Shown piece by piece: positions 1 to 11,785 of a DNA stretch of 64,000 nt (its first letter is position 1; each line of letters begins with the position of its first letter). Made by a program: the position numbers and the translations under genes. The DNA is from Bugula neritina. Its lineage: Eukaryota > Bryozoa > Gymnolaemata > Cheilostomatida > Bugulidae. The notes under the pieces are model-generated. The model ran no database searches and was not told the origin of the DNA. It saw only the letters and a list, made by a program, of their open reading frames with translations. The stretch covers positions 14,038,801 to 14,102,800 of the forward strand of contig OZ037767.1 in NCBI GenBank assembly GCA_964035545.1, given 5' to 3'.

Positions 1-599
1 AATTCACAATGTCTGCATATGCACAACTAATCGCTATTTTATAGTTAAAATGTAAGTCACACTAATTATTGCATAATGTTATATTTGCTGATCATTACTA
101 GATAGTGTTGGCCACTGCATAGCAGCTATTACAAATCAACTACTATTTAATACAATATTTGTTCTTTTTTTGCTATTTTGTTACATATTTTTTTATCTTA
201 TAGCAAAACCTATTCCTAAAAATTATAGTACACATGAATTATAATTACTTACTGGCTACTTTGAACTATATTCCATAACTCAACATTTTCACCTTTTAAA
301 AATGCTGTTAATTAAGTTATTTTACATGTCAACAGTACTATCAAAAATTTTACTTTTTAAAATTTTTAAGATTAATATTTTGTTTGGAAATGGTGATTAT
401 TTTTATGAATATAATTTGATACTTTTTGTGATAATTTCTTTGCCAAATCTTGCATATTTTGGTTTAAGAATTTGCTACTGTTCGTAAATCCATACTTTAA
501 TACACAAATCTTATAATTTTATTTTGTTTAATATTTCATAACTTTATTTTAATAAATTATAACAGTTTGATCAAATTATGTTTACATAACATTTTGTTG

Positions 600-640
600 A
601 TATATATTATACATATACATATACATATACATATATATAT

Positions 641-715
<75 letters not shown>
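600..715. repeat. (TA)n microsatellite
   Basis: A run of acatat and ta dinucleotides covers about 110 bp. The first 900 bases otherwise hold only AT-rich sequence with no supported gene. Confidence 0.95.
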
Positions 716-717
<2 letters not shown>

Positions 718-914
718 TAAAATATTAAGATATTAAGATGTTGAACAAATAATTTGCAAAAATGCATTGAAGTTATTTATACTTGAGCAAACTAAAACAT
801 TTCACATTCTAGTAATAGATAACATAAAAGCCTAAATGCTTTAATAATTATTATGTCATCATTTTCTTTTCATAATACAACAGCTCTCTGATAAAAATTT
901 AATTTTAGGCAAAA

Positions 915-1292
915 ATAGCACAGGTAATAATGGCACAGGTAATAATGGCACAAATGGAAAGCTAGGTAAAAATGGCACACTGATGTTAAGTTTTCCCAAA
1001 CCCCAAACCCAAACCTCCAACCCTTAAACCTCAACCCCCAAACCCCAAACCCCAAACCCCAAACCCCAAACCCCAAACCCCAAACCCCAAACCCCAAACC
1101 CCCAAACTCAACCCCTCCCCCCCCCCCCCCGCCCTCGAACCTTAACTCCCATTTCAAACCCCCAACCAGCACCCCAAACCCTGATAATGAAAATGTACTT
1201 TTTTTACCTACTTCGCCATTTGTGCAATTATTGCATCTGTGGAATTATTACCTGTTCCATTTTTACCTGTGCCATTTTTACTGGACACCAAG
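915..1292. mobile_element. TIR element enclosing a (CCCCAAA)n array
   Basis: The left part (caggtaataatggcac, ggtaaaaatggcac, 915-980) returns inverted at about 1225-1292 (gtgccatttttac, attattacctgttcc). Between them lie about 20 tandem CCCCAAA units and a C15 tract (1000-1185). On the minus strand this is a G-rich array able to form G-quadruplexes. Confidence 0.7.
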
Positions 1293-1605
1293 AATGCAGC
1301 TTTCCACAGTTTACCACAGACCATTGACAAATGTGTAGATAAGAGAGAGAATTGAATTACAATTTGTACTATGAGTGCTTACTCAGTGTGTAATAAAGTT
1401 ACATTATGCAATGCACAAAGTTTAACACAATGCGCAGAGTTTGTAAAGCGGGTTCAATCAAAAGGGAGAAAAAGCTACTAAGGTATATATACAACAAGAT
1501 TGGATTTTGATATATTGGAAAGGAAAAATATGAAGAGATAGAGAATCAATTGGTGAGTTTATTAAGCTAGAATAATCATAAGGAGATTGCACTGTTGTGA
1601 TCACT

Positions 1606-1668
1606 CAGTGGTCCCCGTAGTGTAATGGTTAGCACACTTGCTTGCAATCCCAATGGAGGCAAAGTGTT
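1606..1668 (+). mobile_element. tRNA-derived SINE family A, head fragment
   Basis: agtggtccccgtagtgtaatgg followed by ttagcacacttgcttgcaa matches the A-box half of the family; the B box is degraded. Confidence 0.65.
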
Positions 1669-1974
1669 TTCAGAGATGTTAAAACTTTCATAAATGACTG
1701 TATATATGCTTCACACAGAATATAAAATTATAAAGTTTAATGTATAATTGCAATTAAGTGAAGAATATTGTGAGGTGATATTTAAACTGATATTGTAAGC
1801 ACTTTTACAAGTTGCATTAAAAACTTGCTTAACTACTCGCTCCTAATGTATGTACAATTAACTAACTATAAGTCATTATGAATACAACATGTACCAAAGC
1901 ATGTGTATTGGCACTTTAGCCTTATATAGATATAGCTATAGCATAAGACAGTCTCTTATTCATTCCACCTGTAT

Positions 1975-2165
1975 TTTAATATCACATATAAATGCAAGGC
2001 ATATCTTAAGAAGGTATTTCATTGCAGTTGGACTTACCAGCTAGTTTTCTCACTACTGCTATCACACGTCTGCTTTCTTGCCTTCTGTTTAAACTCAAGA
2101 ATTTTTGGACAACCCAAGCTCTGATTCTTCTACTTAAAAATTCTAAGAAGTTAAAGGTTGGTTGG
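1975..2165 (+). promoter_or_regulatory. Conserved upstream block / probable 5'UTR exon of sulfotransferase copy 1
   Basis: This block (words such as gcaaggcatatctt, cattgcagttggactta, cttgccttctg, acccaagctctgattcttct, aagaagttaaagg) recurs at 11040-11222 upstream of copy 2 and nowhere else noticed. Because both coding exons begin exactly at a splice acceptor, a non-coding first exon is needed upstream. The conserved block, about 270 bp (copy 1) and 1.15 kb (copy 2) from the ATG, is the best candidate for it and for the core promoter. The exact transcription start and donor are inferred, not shown. Confidence 0.5.
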
Positions 2166-2237
2166 TTATTTTATGCTTGATATCAGAGGATAGCTTGTTT
2201 TGAAAAGTATTGTGGACGTGTCTAGATTTGACCGATC

Positions 2238-2405
<168 letters not shown>

Positions 2406-2431
2406 TATTTGGGTTGCTTTTCCATTTTTAG

Positions 2432-5400
2432 ATGCGTGGTTCTAAAAAACTACCTCATTTATTTATTGCTGGAGCCATGGTGTCCATGCTGTGTCTATAT
2501 TTATTATATTGGAGAAATGAATCGAGTGATTCTTCTTCTAACCTAAAATTTCTGAAACCTGACAAATCTGTAGCAAAACCAAAACAATCACTCCTATTTC
2601 AAAAACCAGCTAAAGAATTCCACCAGCCGGCAGATGCTCAATCTCAAACACAAAATACTTTAACTCAAACGGAGAAGAAAAGAACTCAGTCCGATCTGAA
2701 AGCAGCAGCTATGTTGAAAGAACCAGTAAAGGTAGAATATACAGTCTCTCCATCTGCACTCCTGTTACAAATTATAAAAAAACTCGTGCAAGTTTATAGT
2801 CACTAACTCTGTGAAAAACCCCTGATGGAAGGGTTTTTGTAAAATGGGCTAAGGACTTATAATTCATGTGTGGCACAGGAGCAATTATGACTGGATGTTC
2901 TTCCTAACATCACCTGAATAGCCTTTACTGTAGTTCGAACCCATGAATTCATGTTTACTAAGCAGATTATCTAGCCCCTAAACCACGGCTGCTCTCTGAT
3001 ACAAATTCCTACTTGTATATATATTGATTGCTATACTGAGTTTAAACAAGTTTATACTGATATACAAATCCTGAGCTTCTTTTTAGACTTTGGCCTCACC
3101 ATGATCTATTATTATGTCAATTTTATGTACTATGATGACTACTATATAATAGTCTATGAAATATATGATATATGTCATACCATATGATATTCTATATTGT
3201 AATGGTTATCAGAGTTACCTCCTCATTATATCGTATTTTTATTTTTGTTCTTAGTCTTATAATGTAGACTACTTGTTCGTGTAAATTGACTTCAACTGAA
3301 GTTTGGATTATCGGAGTTCCGAATGACCGATCGTCGGCCGAAATGTCAAAACTCCGACATTCCGGCCGACGATCGGTCGAAGCTTCTAAAATAGGCCTCT
3401 GTGTTAGTATATAGGAAAGTGAGTTCCAGCAGTAAATCAGTTGAAGACTGGAGCTTCTATAGGAAGGATCTATTTACAGTACAATAAATACCACTTTACT
3501 CACACTACACAATATTATCTTATCTCTCACTACACACAAGAAGTTATGTTCCCTGTCTGATTTATTCAAACTCCACAAGTTACTGCAATATTACATAGTC
3601 TAGTATATGAAAATATTAAAATCAGAATACAACAGAAGAAACTGTTGTTGTAGTATTAGGTTAAGTATTCTCTGTTTTGTTCACACATCTTTTCAGCTGT
3701 TAATATTTTAATGCTATTAAATGATGCAACTCCTAAAATCTTCCCCACATAGTCCATTGTACCCATCGTATGATGTGTTCCAACTTTCTTTTTAGATAAT
3801 ATATCAAGATTTATCAACTTGCCCAAAAGCCAGCTATCTAAATGAGTATAACGCCCATTGTTGGATGTCAGAGATCAGCAAAAAAATACAGGACCAACCG
3901 TAAGAATAATAATCAATATCAGTATTGATTCTTTTTCTGGAATTGTCCAATAGCTGCCTATTTACTCCTTGAATGTATTGCTTCTAATTTAATTCACCAT
4001 AGTTTGGAGTTTATGCAGCAGTTGGTAATCAAACCCAAACTTGTGATTGAGAATCATGCGTTCTACAACTGAGCTATCAGCATCAACAATGTTATTAATA
4101 TCAATGTAGTAAAGAAATACACCTTAACACTGTTCTGGTACATTTTGCAAACAAAGAGTTGTACCAATTTTGCAGTTGCTTAAAATCAGTAAATATCAAC
4201 TACTGATTCCGATGCTGACTTTGTCTCAAGTGTTTATGTAAAATAATTGCCACCACCGGGAATCGAACCCGAGTCTTCTGGCTTGCAAACAAGTGTGCTA
4301 CCATTACACTACGGAGGCCACTGGGTTTATTGAATACATTTATAGGGAATCAAACAGCATGTACTGCTTTCCAAACCTCCACCTTATTGGAATGAGAAAG
4401 AGCGCCACAAATGACTTTGCCAAGTGGTTAAAATACGATCCACAGATAGTTAAAACTCAACAGGTTCACATCTTTATCATAGGCTAATTATTACTAGAAG
4501 AATATTATAGCACTATAACTATATTATAATATTATAATACTATAACTATATTCATATCTTTTTAATTTTGCTTATTATATATTTCATTTTATTTTAAATT
4601 AATTTGTTGTCATTATAATTAACACATTTAAAGATATAATATCTATTTAAGGTATATTAACTACTATTAGGCATATTATATTTTAAAAATCCAAGCTCAG
4701 CAAAATTATGCAATATGAGAAAACCAAGTTTTGTTAGCAACTGATAAAGCTTTTTAATGAGTTTATAACTTCATTCGAATATGCATCTGATAATTGATTC
4801 GACCGACAGGTGCTGTTGTCTAAAAAAATATTTAATTTAATGCTTTTCAAGCCTGGTCATTCTAATCATTGTGTGATTTATTTTTTTATGTTTACACAAT
4901 GATTGCTATTACACAATTTTTAACATTTCTTTAATTTATAATTCATGATGCTTATCATGCTATAGTAAAGTTTAGACTCAAGCAACATTAGAATATGCAT
5001 AGATCTGCATTTAAAAGATCATTTATACAAATTAAAAATATCATATCGCATTTTATTGTGTTTTAAAATTTGCCACGCTAGAAGATCTAAATATGAAATG
5101 TTACTATGTCACACAGGATTATTGGACAAACGAAAAGTTTACTTGCCCACTTGAATATTTCAAAGGAACTATACAAAGGAAAGCTAAACCAGGTGAAAGT
5201 CACATAAACGTCGGTCCAGGTATATAGCTATACTATATATAGTACTATATAAATATATAGCTATACTTGTACTATAAATATATAGCTATACTTGTACTAT
5301 AAATATTTAGCTACATGTATAATAAGATATCGCAAAAACTATAGAGTTCATGGGTTTAAACAATAATAACTCAAAGTTGAATTATTAGCCTTGTTCAATA

Positions 5401-8400
5401 GCTACACCTATGGTTCTGCAAATTAACATAAACAAACAATAGAAAACATCTTCGATAACAATATTCATTTTAAACTTTTAATGCTAATATCTACAATACC
5501 TATCATATTGCTATTTTGAAATTTTGAAATTATGTAATACAAGTTTAACTTTTACATAAACAGGAAAAATTAGCATAAAATAATATAGCAAAAGTTAGTT
5601 TCGAATAAAATACACACAGAGCTATTTAGTTTCAATAGAATGTTAATAGGATGTTAATTTAGTGCCTCTTGTATTATATTGTCTTTGTATAAGAACTGCC
5701 TATATCAGGGTTGGGATCAATTACATGTGAATGTAATTGATTACAAATACAATTACATGAAAATTTGTCAGTTACAATTAAAATTATAATTACAGGTAAA
5801 AAGTGTTGTAACTAATTACAATTACAATAACATGACATCGTAATTAATTACAATTACAATTACTTTTGTTCTCACAACCGATAAATAGAAGTTATGCAAT
5901 CTCACTTCTAGGGTCAACTACCAGAAGCAATTTTGACAGTGGTGAACCTCCTTTGTTATCAACAGTGATATTATACTACATTGACTTAATCTGAACTTGT
6001 TATTTAATAGTAGGCATGGTAGGAAAAGCATGAAAGTTTTAAAATTTAAAAGTTTGAAGAAGTTGATATGCTATAATTATAAAGTAATTGTAAATGTAAT
6101 TAATTATAAAGCAATTGTAAATATCAATTACATTAGATATGTAATTAATTACAATTACAATTACATTTGTATACATCAATTACTACGTAGCTATATTGGC
6201 TGATAAATATTCGTATTATTAACTAAATACTGTATGTGACTGTTGGAAGTATACCCCCCAACCTCCCCTGTATATAAGTACTTGCAGCAGAGTGGTGACA
6301 TTGTATTATATTATGAAAGTCATTATAAAGTTCCAAGAGACCACAACTCTGTTAGCGACGCCGCAGTTCTACGGTAGCACCGCCGGAACCTCCACCGGCC
6401 AATCAGAGCCAACCTTTCAGATATAAACAGCGCCTTCCGGCGCCCAACCTCAGTTAGAGGATAACCTTCACGTAGACTAGGATAATTTGTGTAGCTGTTC
6501 TATATGTGTATTCTTTTGCTACTGTTGATGAATTTATTTTTATCGAATTAGACTTTAAGTATAGATCTTTTATAAACGTCAACTACTTTGGTTTCTCTCG
6601 CAACCTCATAGTGAACCATGCAGCAGTTATAATTCGTGTGTACAACAACACCCCACTCTAGTAGTCTATAAAACTACCACAATACATTTTCTCCATTTGT
6701 CAGGGAATATAGCAGTATCTAGAAAACACTGGTCTAATGACACTCATATGAAAGTGATAACAGCTACACAGCTGTTAGGATTTATGGCTACACCTTCTAC
6801 TAGGTTCTACATACAGTTGAGAAATCCTACAGACAGGTGTGTTTATAAGTAACAGCTTTATATATGAACTAAGTGCGATATGTTATAGCCACTGAGGTTT
6901 ATTGCTCTGCCATTTTTCTCATCATATATTTTCTTAAAACTGACCATATGGCCGTCTTTGCCTAAATAAAACACCAAGTAAAGACTCTGTCTCATTTTTT
7001 CTTTTAGAGCTATTTCTTACTTGTTCCATTGGCATCGACTTGGCCTTGTATATAGGAAGTTCACTCATGAGCAAATTAACGCCACTTTCGTAGATAATGT
7101 AATACAAAAGAACCTTCTAGAACTCAGAATATGTCTAAAAAAGCTGGGCGAGTTGGGCTGTTTTTACTCCGCTGATGCACATGATGGTCGAATGGAGGTA
7201 TGAAAACTTAACCTTCAAGTTTGAATCTCAAAGGCAAATGTAATTTTGATAGTGCAAACACACACACACACACACGCGCACACGCGCACACGCGCACACG
7301 CGCACACGCGCACACGCGCACACGCGCACACACGCACGCACGCACGCACACACGCACACACGCACACACGCACACACGCGTACCAGTTACTTTGATTCGA
7401 GTTACTATAATATGAAATGTCAAATATTCTTAAAATAACATTATTTATCTAAAATAAATTTGTAGAACAAAGCGCATAATGTTTTGTTAAAAAATTCAGA
7501 TTATGGCACAAAATAGTCATGTAAAAGGTTCACAGCTCTTTGGTGTGCCGCATTTTTTATTTTTGGTGCATCATAATATTCACAATATGTCATGTAATTT
7601 GGTGCTTTTAGTCAATAATCATAACCTCCTTTATTCTTGTATTGACAGTCACTACTTCTCCACAGCCTCTATATTATTATGATAGAAGAGACATTCAAGT
7701 TTATACCCAGAGAGCAGATTATGATTAAAACTACTAGTGAATACAGCAATTTGGTAAACACTTAGTTTTGTCTTTATATCTACTTTATTTTAGTACAATC
7801 AGGGCATTCTTATTATAACAAAAAATGTACAAGCAAATAAAATACGTCTTTACTTTTTTACTTACTTTTACAAAAAAACATTATTTTATAGAGTTTAGCT
7901 GAGAGTGGAAATTTTTACATGCATCATTCTTCATGTGTTTATATTATTAGTCATTTCCACTATACTGCTCTTTTATATAGTAAGTTTTGCGTGCTCTAAA
8001 TTTGCTTAGAATAAGTTTTTATAAACTTGACCAACTTTGGCCCCAATAAAAACTTGCACATTTATAGTCATTATCCTTGTGAGAAAACCGCTGATGGAAA
8101 GGGTTTTTGTTAAATCAGGCCAAGTACTTATTCAGATGGGGCATAGGAGTAATTATGACTGCATGGATGCTCTTCCTAATATCACCAATGGTATTTGTCC
8201 GGGCTCGAACCCATGACCTCATGTTTACTAGGCAAACAACCTAACCCTAGACCATGGCTGCTCCTTTTTGGCCCCAATACAAGATTATAGTTATAGCTCA
8301 ATCAATCAAAACGAAAAACGTAAAAATGTTTTAGTCTAATGTACCAAAGGCTGTCATTTTTCACTTGATTATGAAAGCTAATATAGTAGCAAAAAGCATT

Positions 8401-8802
8401 TACAGAATAATATTTAATGTTTTTTGTAACGAACTAAAGTCAAACACAATAATTTTAGTACAGTTTTATTCACTATGAAAAGTCAACATCATGCTATTCA
8501 GGTTGATGTAATTATACAATGTCAATGTCTGGCTTTTTAAATTTCTGTTCACATAATTTACTAGTTTGTCTTTGTTTTAGATTTCCACAATGAATGAAGT
8601 GTCTCAATTCTTTAAAATGAGTGTCAATAACAGAACCATTGAGGACCAAAGTAAGAACAAAGCCAATGTAGGAAACAAGAACCCTGTTTTTAAATCAACT
8701 CTGGAATTACTTGATAATTTCTTCAAACCATACAACGAAAGACTGGCTGATTTACTCGGAGATGAAAAGTGGCTGTTTAAGAAAAACAGGAGTGTGAATT
8801 GA
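2432..8802 (+). CDS. Carbohydrate sulfotransferase 15-like protein, tandem copy 1
   Basis: Eight coding exons join in frame: 2432-2731, 3796-3899, 4346-4463, 5117-5219, 6704-6836, 7008-7197, 7649-7753, 8581-8802, giving 424 aa. The ATG sits directly after a splice acceptor (tttttag), so a 5'UTR exon lies upstream. Residues about 9-27 form a single membrane anchor followed by a Ser/Lys/Gln-rich stem, the type II layout of Golgi sulfotransferases. The 5'-PAPS site is [10 protein letters not shown] (about 147-156) and the 3'-phosphate site is QLRNPTDR (about 246-253). The end, [14 protein letters not shown] followed by [10 protein letters not shown], matches the C-terminus of CHST15-type enzymes, which transfer sulfate from PAPS to glycosaminoglycan sugars. 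The exact acceptor sugar cannot be told. Introns carry a SINE (intron 1), a SINE head (intron 2), a solo LTR (intron 4) and a CA/CG microsatellite (intron 6). A polyadenylation signal (aataaa) lies near 8842. All key motifs are intact, so the gene is probably active. Confidence 0.85.
2786..2998 (-). mobile_element. tRNA-derived SINE family B (sulfotransferase 1, intron 1)
   Basis: Reverse complement begins agcagccgtggtttaggggc, keeps a B box-like gttcgaac, and continues into a body shared by all copies (gatgttaggaagaacatccag, attgctcctgtgcc, ggtttttcacag). Length about 210 bp. Confidence 0.8.
3313..3385. repeat. GC-rich hairpin in intron 1 of sulfotransferase 1
   Basis: Arms gaccgatcgtcggcc (3325-3339) and ggccgacgatcggtc (3364-3378) are perfect. 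A second stem, aatgtc/gacatt, lies inside with an 8-nt loop. It stands out in very AT-rich DNA. Confidence 0.9.
4247..4325 (-). mobile_element. tRNA-derived SINE family A head, minus strand (sulfotransferase 1, intron 2)
   Basis: The reverse complement gives a tRNA-like cloverleaf sequence with A box (gtagtgtaatgg) and B box (ggttcgattcc). It ends 20 bp before coding exon 3. The dispersal of the family and the flanking shared sequence (cccagtgg) argue for a SINE, not a working tRNA gene. Confidence 0.75.
5700..6185. repeat. Repeat rich in aattacaattac, possibly a hAT-related MITE remnant
   Basis: Begins with cagggttgggatcaattac (from 5706), which resembles the end of hAT-type elements, and contains many tandem attaca/attac words on both sides of a unique stretch. 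The second terminus was not recognised. Confidence 0.4.
6231..6681. mobile_element. Solo LTR in intron 4 of sulfotransferase copy 1
   Basis: A 451-bp insertion begins TGTATGTGAC, ends ACTACCACA (TG...CA) and is flanked on both sides by ATAC, a plausible 4-bp target duplication. The paralogous intron of copy 2 has the undisturbed join (aagtaaatacaattttt near 14512-14524). The insert is GC-richer than its surroundings, contains TATA-like words (tatataagtac, gatataaacag) and has no coding region, as expected of a solo LTR. Confidence 0.7.
7258..7382. repeat. (CA)n/(CACGCG)n microsatellite in intron 6 of sulfotransferase 1
   Basis: Alternating purine-pyrimidine tract with cacgcgca units over about 125 bp, a composition prone to Z-DNA. 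Its apparent reading frames on both strands are not coding. Confidence 0.95.
8050..8266 (-). mobile_element. tRNA-derived SINE family B (last intron of sulfotransferase 1)
   Basis: Same structure as 2786-2998: head gagcagccatggtctagggt in reverse complement, B box ggttcgagcc, body with attaggaagagcatcc and a tail gactataaatgtgcaag. Confidence 0.8.
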
Positions 8803-9294
8803 TTGTCCTAACAATTTGTTACTTATAATTCTATAAATTTAAATAAATTGTGTTGGTTCCCATACTTGAATTTCGTTATTAAAAAATCGAAAAAATGTTT
8901 TATTCAGGTTCCAAACAACATTATTGCAAAGTTGAAACTCATAAAACTTGGTGGGAAGCTACTTTTACAGAAATTGCAATACGCTTTTCAAGTAAAGTAA
9001 TTGTAACCTAATAGTTTAAATTTTTAAGTTTTCAAGAAAATGGTATACTATATTTAATATTATCTGCCGGCATGTAAACAATATAAAACATAAACTTATA
9101 AGCTATATGTACATCATATAAACTGTGGCCTCACATTAACTGTGGCTACTTTAAAATATGTTTAGTGGAATTCGACTGGAGAATTGAATAACAGCTTGTA
9201 TATACCACACGTGCTTACTCATTTTGTGATGAAATTACTTATGTTTGGTACAATTTTTAGCACAACGTTCTCGTTTGTAAAGATTGAGTAAGCC

Positions 9295-9645
9295 TAGGGC
9301 CACACGGTGCGTATTTTCGCATGCGAAAATTGAAATCACAAGTAGCAAAGGTGTCCACTGTGCGCGTTGAGAAAACCTTCGCACTTGTCGCTCTGCATTT
9401 TCAACGCAAGTGCGAATCGTCTCTGTCGTCGTCACCTAATTGGCTGGTAGCTATTCAGCGAGCCCAATTTCTTTATTTAGTGCTATATTCCAGTAAATTG
9501 CGTTTTATTGAAAGCGAGTGCGATTTAAAAATGAAAGCTTTATTTATCACGCATCATTGGCGCTACAGTGGACACCTTTGCTACTCGTGATTTTAATTTT
9601 CGCACGCGAAAATACGCACAGTGTGGCCCTAGGCTTAGTTACATT
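9295..9645. mobile_element. MITE with about 70-bp terminal inverted repeats, copy 1
   Basis: The element runs from gcctagggccacac to gtgtggccctaggc. The ends share about 70 bp of inverted repeat, including gtgcgtattttcgc and acaagtagcaaaggtgtcc. It has no transposase. Apparent reading frames inside are by-products. It lies between the two sulfotransferase genes. Confidence 0.85.
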
Positions 9646-9844
9646 TTGTTGAAAGTGCATTAGGGTAGAAACAGCAAAATGATTTCTTATTTCCAGAAAA
9701 AAAGCTGAAATCTGCAGGTTTTCTTAAAGGAAATATAGCTCACCAATTAAACCTAAATTATAAAAATTCATTTAGATCAGACAGGCTACGCAGGCAGATA
9801 AGGTTTTAATTGAGTTAATGTCAATTGAATTAAAATAATACTAA

Positions 9845-10190
9845 GCCTAGGGCCACACTGTGCGTATTTTCGCATGCGAAAATTAAAATCACAAGTAGCA
9901 AAGGTGTCCACTGTAGCGTCAGTGATGCGTGATAAATAAAGCTTTCATTTTTAAATCGCACTCGCTTTCAATAAAACGCAATTTACTGGAATATAGCACT
10001 AAATAAAGAAATTGGGCTCGCTGAATAGCTACCAGCCAATTAGGTGACGACGACAGAGACGATTTGCACTTGCGTTGAAAATGCAGAGCGACAAGTGCGA
10101 AGGTTTTCTCAACGCGCACAGTGGACACCTTTGCTACTTGTGATTTCAATTTTCGCATGCGAAAATATGCACAGTGCGGCCCTAGGCTAA
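9845..10190. mobile_element. MITE with about 70-bp terminal inverted repeats, copy 2 (inverted)
   Basis: Same family as 9295-9645, nearly identical internally but in opposite orientation, about 200 bp away. It is flanked by TAA on both sides, which could be a 3-bp target duplication; copy 1 does not show this cleanly. The close similarity suggests recent activity or gene conversion. Confidence 0.85.
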
Positions 10191-11039
10191 GGCTCTACAA
10201 ATCATGGGGGTGTGTCAAAGTATTTATGCATGACTGCATGTACATGCTTCACACAAAAAGTCACACTATATCCATATGTATAATTGCAAGGTATAGAATA
10301 GTTAGACATGATACTTTAATTGGTATTGCAATTAGTATCACATATATACAAGTTACCTTAGAGGTACAATGCTTTATTTTGATTAAAGACTATACAGCCA
10401 TACAAGTATAACTGGTACTACAGCATTCAAAACTTTGCTAAGTTAGGTATTTACATGGTAGTTATTTTGCTTTACTTATATTAATCGTTTTCATAAAAAT
10501 TGTATTGTTTGCTGTAGCTTTAATGGGAATCGTAATTTGCTTTTATTCTATGCATGCATACCAATATCAATTGACCCGTATACTATATATATACTCGTAC
10601 TTTGACATACTATTTAGTCTACTGTGGGTTCCCGGTTATCATTTTATGCTAACACTTAAAATCTGTTCAAATCTGATTATATATCAAAAAGTTACAAACT
10701 CTAGAATGGCTATATTAATTTTGTAGTTTTCAGAATAACAATGCATTTAGTTTTGCAATATTCATATGAAATCACAAGTTTCTATGAATACTTCAACCTC
10801 GAGAGATTAAAACTAATTTTTCTATTGCTTCATATAAGGTAACTTGAGAACCTGTTTGTCTTTTATAGTTTCTCGGATTTTACACTTCACTACTCATTAT
10901 GAATACAAAACATACAAAACATACAGTAATTTAGCCCTAGTCTTCCAGCACTTGTATGGTTACAAGCCTGTATGTAAATCCTATTGAGGTAGCAAAAAAT
11001 TTTTGGTACCCAGTCTGTTATTCCACATATTATATTTTA

Positions 11040-11222
11040 ACTGCATATGAATGCAAGGCATATCTTTCATTGCAGTTGGACTTACATGCCGCTGATTATC
11101 TCGAATCACTGCTATAATACGTCTGCTTCTCTTGCCTTCTGCTTAGGCTCAAGAATTTCTACCCAACCCAAGCTCTGATTCTTCTTAGGACTACTTCAAG
11201 ATACTAAGAAGCTAAAGGAAGT
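11040..11222 (+). promoter_or_regulatory. Conserved upstream block / probable 5'UTR exon of sulfotransferase copy 2
   Basis: Counterpart of the block at 1975-2165, in the same orientation. Here it is about 1.15 kb from the coding start because a palindromic TIR element (11493-11785) and other sequence lie between. Conservation in otherwise diverged flanking DNA suggests transcribed 5'UTR or promoter sequence. Confidence 0.5.
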
Positions 11223-11492
11223 AAGATTCAGTTAGATATTGCAATAATATAAAAGTAGGCAAGATACTCAATATTTCAGGACAGCTATAAGTGCTTAGCT
11301 AGAACATAAAATCAAGCTTTTAGTTCTTTTTGTCTTCAACTTTGCATAAAATTCAGCACCGGCTTTATAGCATAAAAATGTAACGTACATATCTGTAGGT
11401 ATAAGTTTTTAACAGGTAAGTAAATCATCTGTTCCCATTTATGCACTACTTCATATGATTGCATTAACTGTTTATGTTGGAATATTCATGAT

Positions 11493-11785
11493 ACCTCCGT
11501 ATCTCACTAAGCTACAGTACTCCCTCCGTATCTCACTAAGCTACTGTGCTCCCTCCGTATCTCACTAAGCTACAGTGCTCCCTCCGTATCTCACTAAGCT
11601 ATGAGTACCTAAACTTCAATTCATGACATAGTAGAATATCAGATTTAACTCACAGATCTGTTAAATTCTACCGTTTTGTCCCTATATATACCCATACATA
11701 GGCTACAAAACAGGGTTCAAGCTCTTCTTGAAACCTATGGAATTTTATGAAAAATGATCAGTGAGATATAAAGGGAGCTCCGTCT
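11493..11785. mobile_element. TIR element of the 'CTCCCTCCGTATCTCAC' family, copy 1
   Basis: The left side has four head-to-tail copies of a 30-bp unit (ctccgtatctcactaagcta). A body follows (acttcaattcatgacatagtagaat, gattt aactca, ttttgtccctatata), ending in the inverted terminus gagatataaagggagct. The same body occurs at 33790, 52952 and 58257. Confidence 0.8.

Larger units (their letters stand above)
8803..11039. other. Spacer between the sulfotransferase genes
   Basis: No gene is supported. Apart from the two MITEs, words at 9170-9290 and 10205-10300 match the region upstream of copy 1 (1320-1480 and 1680-1760), which shows where the duplicated unit begins. Confidence 0.6.

Noticed and set aside
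870-1172. Gly/Trp/Phe-rich reading frame on the minus strand
   Set aside because: Translation of the CCCCAAA array; no protein similarity or splice context.
1000-1185. Telomere
   Set aside because: The repeat is CCCCAAA rather than the animal TTAGGG type, short, and enclosed by inverted repeats inside ordinary sequence.
9321-10158. Two similar reading frames of 79-89 codons in opposite directions
   Set aside because: Both fall in the inverted MITE pair; their likeness reflects the repeat, and no transposase motif is present.
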